From an uncultured Clostridia bacterium (GTDB lineage: Bacteria > Bacillota_A > Clostridia > TANB77 > CAG-508), in assembly GCA_947594095.1 (NCBI GenBank), contig CANQEA010000049.1:1-9450 (forward strand): a DNA stretch of 9,450 nt, in the 5' to 3' direction. Of the stretch, positions 6,901 through 9,450 are shown piece after piece (positions within the stretch are counted from its first letter, which is position 1; each line of letters starts with the position of its first letter). Both the position numbers and the translations under genes were made by a program. The notes under the pieces were generated by a model. The model was given only the letters and a program-made list of their open reading frames with translations, was not told where the DNA came from and did not search any database.

Positions 6901-7923
6901 GTAAAAAGATACCAAACAAGAAACGAAAATTATGTAGAGAGAATAGGAAAAAAGTATCAATGGATAGCTACTTTTGAAGTATTATCGAAACTTTATGATA
7001 ACTATACACCACAATATAATGTATATAGTAATACTATAATAGATTTTCATAAAAGAAAATATTTCGACAAAGATCATATAGAGACAAATATTAAATCAAA
7101 AGTTAAATATGTAGAGTATGATTTAGAAGAGGAATATCCACATGTATTGTACACAGATACGACAAACTTTATATTGAAACAGAATAATGAAACTGAGTAC
7201 CTAAAAGAAAATAAATTTGATTTTGAGGAAGAAAAATATGAAAATTTTTTAGTAAAAGATTTTTGGGGAGAAAAATATATATCATTATTCAACTTATATT
7301 CATTAGAAAACAGAAAAATATCTTCTAATATGATAAATAGGAAGGCATTTACCATATCACAAACAGCATGTGTATATAAAAGTGAAGATAAATTAGAAAA
7401 AAGCAATTTCCATCAGTTTTCACAAGGTACATATGTGGAATTTTATAATATTGAATTGTTTGATATACCATTTTCAAAAAAATATTTAATTGAAAATTTA
7501 TATAATAATGAATATTTTGATATCAATAATGGATATAAAATATGTTATCAAGAGTATATATGGGAAAAATATCAAGACGAGTCAATAGAAGACTCTATAA
7601 AAGTAGTACTACCAGCTCAATGGATAATAGAAGAATTTAAATTAAAACAAAAATCAGAGGGCAAATGGTATAATGAAACAGATTTAATTTGCTTTGATAG
7701 TAGTATAATGGATGCTGGAACAGGGCTTTGGATTAGACAGGATTACTTTGTCAAATATTTAAAGGAAAACAATCTAAAAATGGCATGGACAATTTATTCG
7801 GAAAAATCACAAGATAAAGAGTATAAATCTTGGAGAAGTGATGTTCTAGCAAATGAAAATGTTAATGAATTTAAGACAAAGAATTATGAAAAAGAAGAAT
7901 GGAAATCAACTTTTACCATATAA
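3904..7923 (+). CDS. SMEK-domain STAND NTPase, Avs-like organisation
   Basis: The product has 1339 residues. Residues 1-165 match the SMEK N-terminal domain pattern: LNLTDKNIFLED (27-38), then a YPCIDLIDE segment (62-70) and VAVQVTTN (74-81). The D66 and Q77-x-T79 layout recalls a degenerate PD-(D/E)xK nuclease core. After a linker, residues 285-480 form a P-loop NTPase of the STAND type: Walker A TGEAGIGKS (302-310), Walker B VIPIVIDGINES (373-384), an arginine in LALRET (R414), and NPLFL (471-475), typical of the winged-helix start. Residues 600-900 look like helical repeats, with LSSTNKELRDKSTKAL near 786-801. The C-terminus has EYGRG...YGDFGRY (942-956) and ERIGKKYQWIA (1012-1022), motifs I associate with large bacterial STAND sensors. 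In Avs proteins the C-terminal repeats sense phage proteins, the ATPase oligomerises and the N-terminal effector fires. That role is inferred here; the exact subtype cannot be set. No membrane segment is evident. Confidence 0.8.
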   Translation: MNREEEIKVIINELVKLKSIIEVENKLNLTDKNIFLEDIVSQVINIMYEYSLKNANLNICNYPCIDLIDENKKVAVQVTTNVAHAKIQNTLDKFFAKEYDKNIDQIKFVIFQNTTYRGTFKTERNFKFCYNDDIITFDKLLSEIKSLDEFKLKKLYDYINTALVKNIYTTSWMIDNTRKSLNNLGKRYNKTLNVYNQEEEKLKAFLIEEYNNKKIIELLIDLIINIENNGIYTGIDTEKIINEFSIESVEKIKKQLETYKGKVIDKKSDYHEKINFETYFTEKIQQINFLLKMFSKKILIYTGEAGIGKSHTLATFIYKYYVNENKPAILLLGQEFVTSENIEIQMSKIMNYSNDLKDLCNYINNIAISKNIVIPIVIDGINESKDRSIWKRGLINFIETITSFSNLKLILALRETYYKMCISEEIENIDKLEKNMHNGFGDRNFEAAKEFFDFYNIPVPITQLINREFSNPLFLSIYCEIVSKYKINIDEFKYDNFINIYDNYLEKVNELIIDKYEIQTHKNIVIECLNAISRDSIIQNKYNSYEDALDSIKEIAERYDIKKTDMLNELINNGILYREGTYNSEILIFTYERYEKISKAEYLLSNIKNYEDLKEQINSGNLHDYFDISDKFDNGILEELLIIIPMKYKKDIFEIVDLDKISFKYFLDTSYINSLIWLKRYYNISIVVDNLKRLYQENYDDPLIDMLIKCSYIHTNPCNINLLHDHLISLNMPELDYRWTTIIENYYDNFNKTTINNLIDYCITYGNEYLDEETIYLIAMTLCWFLSSTNKELRDKSTKALVRMLINKNNISNKIITEFKNVKDLYILERIIAAIYGAIIRNKDNNNLMELVNNIYTIIYRNECTLDNIVIKIYAKKLFRFLKINNNINLYDEIDKEKKSNWYQELPTNEDIDKMYSFDMDECSKDKSKFANIEIIHSMVTEYGRGTCGYGDFGRYTLQPMLRPFAYNFEDIQLLANIATKRVFEYGYDYKLFGVYDGNVKRYQTRNENYVERIGKKYQWIATFEVLSKLYDNYTPQYNVYSNTIIDFHKRKYFDKDHIETNIKSKVKYVEYDLEEEYPHVLYTDTTNFILKQNNETEYLKENKFDFEEEKYENFLVKDFWGEKYISLFNLYSLENRKISSNMINRKAFTISQTACVYKSEDKLEKSNFHQFSQGTYVEFYNIELFDIPFSKKYLIENLYNNEYFDINNGYKICYQEYIWEKYQDESIEDSIKVVLPAQWIIEEFKLKQKSEGKWYNETDLICFDSSIMDAGTGLWIRQDYFVKYLKENNLKMAWTIYSEKSQDKEYKSWRSDVLANENVNEFKTKNYEKEEWKSTFTI

Positions 7924-7960
7924 TATAATATTTAAATTTATCAATATGAGAAATATTATA
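7924..7960 (+). repeat. Perfect 10-base inverted repeat after the SMEK-STAND gene
   Basis: TATAATATTT (7924-7933) is the exact reverse complement of AAATATTATA (7951-7960), with 17 bases between. It starts at the base after the stop codon. All pairs are A-T and no U-tract follows, so it would be a poor terminator. It could be a weak processing hairpin or an operator, or chance in AT-rich DNA. Confidence 0.35.
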
Positions 7961-7977
7961 ATTTATAAATAGGAAAT

Positions 7978-7982
7978 AGAGG
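7978..7982 (+). promoter_or_regulatory. Ribosome binding site of the HEPN-like gene
   Basis: AGAGG lies 5 bases before ATG 7988 and supports this start. It is the only convincing start signal of this reading frame. Confidence 0.55.
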
Positions 7983-7987
7983 CAAGT

Positions 7988-9450
7988 ATGGAAGAAGATA
8001 TAGAAATAACAGATGAGTATGAAATAAAAATACTGAATTTAATTTTTAAAAAATTATTTAATAATCAAAGTGATTATAGTACTAAGCAAATAAATGATAT
8101 TTTAAATAAAAAATTTTCATTTTACAAAAGAGAAAAAATTATGAATCCAAACAAGGAATCGACTATTCATCTACTGAGTGAGAAAATTCTTGAAGCATAT
8201 TTTTTTGTTGAAAATATGTTCGATAGAGATATTAAAGAAATTTATGAAAATATAAAACATGCAAATAATATGATTCAAAATGAAGAAAAAAGGAAGTATT
8301 ATATAGAAAAAAATCATTCAATGTTAGATAAAATTATAGAATTTAAAGAAAAACAATTTTTCAATACTTTAAAAATATATTGTAGTGATTTATATCTATA
8401 TGGAAAAGTCTATAATTTTCCTTTTAGGAAAAGATATGATTACGATATATATAAAATTTATTATAATCCGATGAACGATAGTACAATATTAGCAATATCG
8501 CAATATTTAAAGAAAGATGAATATAAAGAGTTAGAAAAACTGAAACAAAAAGATAATAATAAATATATTGCTACACTAACATTTATGATTGATACTTTTA
8601 ATGTATTAATAAATATAGAAAAAATAGTTAATGAAAATTACATATTAAGCAAAAGATTAAATATATTTAAGCAAATAGTAACATTTTATAAAAATAAAAA
8701 TTGGGAAATGGTTATAAATTTAATCTCAATTCAAATGGAAGGATTATTTTTTGATTATACTAGAGTTATTGAAATGAATGAGAATAAGAAAGCTAAAAGA
8801 AGACAATCCTTGAGAAATAAAATTGAAGTATTAGAAGATAATTACTATGGAAATATTTTATTACCATATTTTAAATTTGACTTTCCAGTTATAAGAAATA
8901 CAATTGCTCATGAGGGTATTATGAAATTTGATAATATAGAAGAAACAGCAAAAGAATTGATTCTTATATGCTATAATTTATTAGGAATGTTTACAGCAAG
9001 CTATCTTCCTTATAATAACTTAATATTTTTATTTAATAATATAGAAAAAGATAATCAAAATGTTAGTTTTATAGAAAAAGTTTTTTATAATTTAGATTTA
9101 TTCGATGAAGTAATAAATAAAGATAAAAATAGTAGTGTTTATAAATTATTATCTAATCTTGATCAAATAAGAGATATACTAGTTGGATATAAATTATATA
9201 ATGGAGTAAATGCTTATGAATATGCACAAAAAGTATTTGAAGAAATAACTAATTTAGAAGTGTTAGAAGATATATATAACCAAATGAATAATGACTACGA
9301 AATTTCAAAAGGAATGTTAAATATTATTAAAAACTTATCAGTAAATTTAATTAACTGTACTAGATGTAATTCGCAACAAAAAGAATATTGTAAATTAATT
9401 TTAAAAAAAATTAATCAAATAAATATTAATAATTACAAGAAAAATAGTAA
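7988..9450 (+). CDS. HEPN-motif protein, candidate RNase or RNA-binding defence protein (3' partial)
   Basis: The frame is open from ATG 7988 to the last base, giving 487 residues without a stop, so the gene continues outside the window. The first 230 residues are helical, charged and of no recognised family. Residues 240-340 contain ISIQMEGLFFDY (Q249, E251, G252), then a spacer and VIRNTIAHEG with R303 and H308. This QxEG plus RNxxxH pattern is that of HEPN domains, including the DUF4209-like type, where R-x(4-6)-H forms the RNase active site. A CxxC with a third cysteine (C457, C460, C468) lies near the visible end and could bind metal if further ligands follow. HEPN proteins act as RNases in toxin-antitoxin, CRISPR and abortive-infection systems, though many of this subtype may be non-catalytic. 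The gap to the SMEK-STAND gene is 64 bases; joint transcription is possible but unproven. Confidence 0.65.
   Translation, partial: MEEDIEITDEYEIKILNLIFKKLFNNQSDYSTKQINDILNKKFSFYKREKIMNPNKESTIHLLSEKILEAYFFVENMFDRDIKEIYENIKHANNMIQNEEKRKYYIEKNHSMLDKIIEFKEKQFFNTLKIYCSDLYLYGKVYNFPFRKRYDYDIYKIYYNPMNDSTILAISQYLKKDEYKELEKLKQKDNNKYIATLTFMIDTFNVLINIEKIVNENYILSKRLNIFKQIVTFYKNKNWEMVINLISIQMEGLFFDYTRVIEMNENKKAKRRQSLRNKIEVLEDNYYGNILLPYFKFDFPVIRNTIAHEGIMKFDNIEETAKELILICYNLLGMFTASYLPYNNLIFLFNNIEKDNQNVSFIEKVFYNLDLFDEVINKDKNSSVYKLLSNLDQIRDILVGYKLYNGVNAYEYAQKVFEEITNLEVLEDIYNQMNNDYEISKGMLNIIKNLSVNLINCTRCNSQQKEYCKLILKKINQININNYKKNS

Noticed and set aside
6629..6904. Second + strand frame inside the SMEK-STAND gene (91 residues)
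   Set aside because: It lies wholly within a conserved part of the large protein in another frame and shows no start signal or recognisable domain.
7957..7962. TATAAT before the HEPN gene as a promoter
   Set aside because: No -35-like sequence lies at 16-18 bases upstream, and such hexamers are frequent by chance in this composition.

Overview
The window is very AT-rich, low-GC DNA with every convincing gene on the + strand, purine-rich GGAG-type ribosome binding sites and codon use dominated by A/T-ending codons. This fits a low-GC Bacillota such as a clostridium; a fusobacterium cannot be excluded. No housekeeping gene, tRNA, rRNA, CRISPR array, transposase or integrase is visible. The gene content is typical of a defence or conflict-system island.

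Layout. (1) Positions 1-751 hold the end of one operon: the C-terminus of an upstream protein, probably an AAA15/COG1106-type ATPase, overlapped by a 191-aa protein with a TOPRIM-like beginning. The pairing resembles ATPase plus TOPRIM/RloB-like modules such as AbiL or PARIS. A strong factor-independent terminator (757-804) closes this operon. (2) Positions 805-890 form a promoter and leader region with a run of seven G as ribosome binding site. (3) Positions 891-3543 hold a 790-aa PHP-domain plus SMC/ABC-like ATPase (TrlF-like), overlapped by a 96-aa very acidic protein. (4) Positions 3582-3891 hold a small two-helix membrane protein whose likely C-terminus lies in the +1 frame, past a CCC codon. 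(5) Positions 3904-7923 encode a 1339-aa SMEK-domain STAND NTPase with an Avs-like organisation. (6) Position 7988 to the window end is the start of a gene for a protein of at least 487 aa with a HEPN-type RNxxxH motif.

How the genes may work together. The genes from 891 onward share a strand, with short gaps or overlaps up to 3903 and no convincing terminator between them. They could form one transcript. A speculative reading is a composite anti-phage system: a PHP-ATPase nuclease with a small partner, a two-helix membrane protein, a STAND sensor with an N-terminal SMEK effector-like domain, and a HEPN candidate RNase. An equally fair reading is two or three separate systems stacked in a defence island. 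The clearest oddities at sequence level are the apparent frameshift in the small membrane gene, the G7 tract at the PHP-ATPase ribosome binding site, and changed key residues in the PHP and TOPRIM-like motifs.
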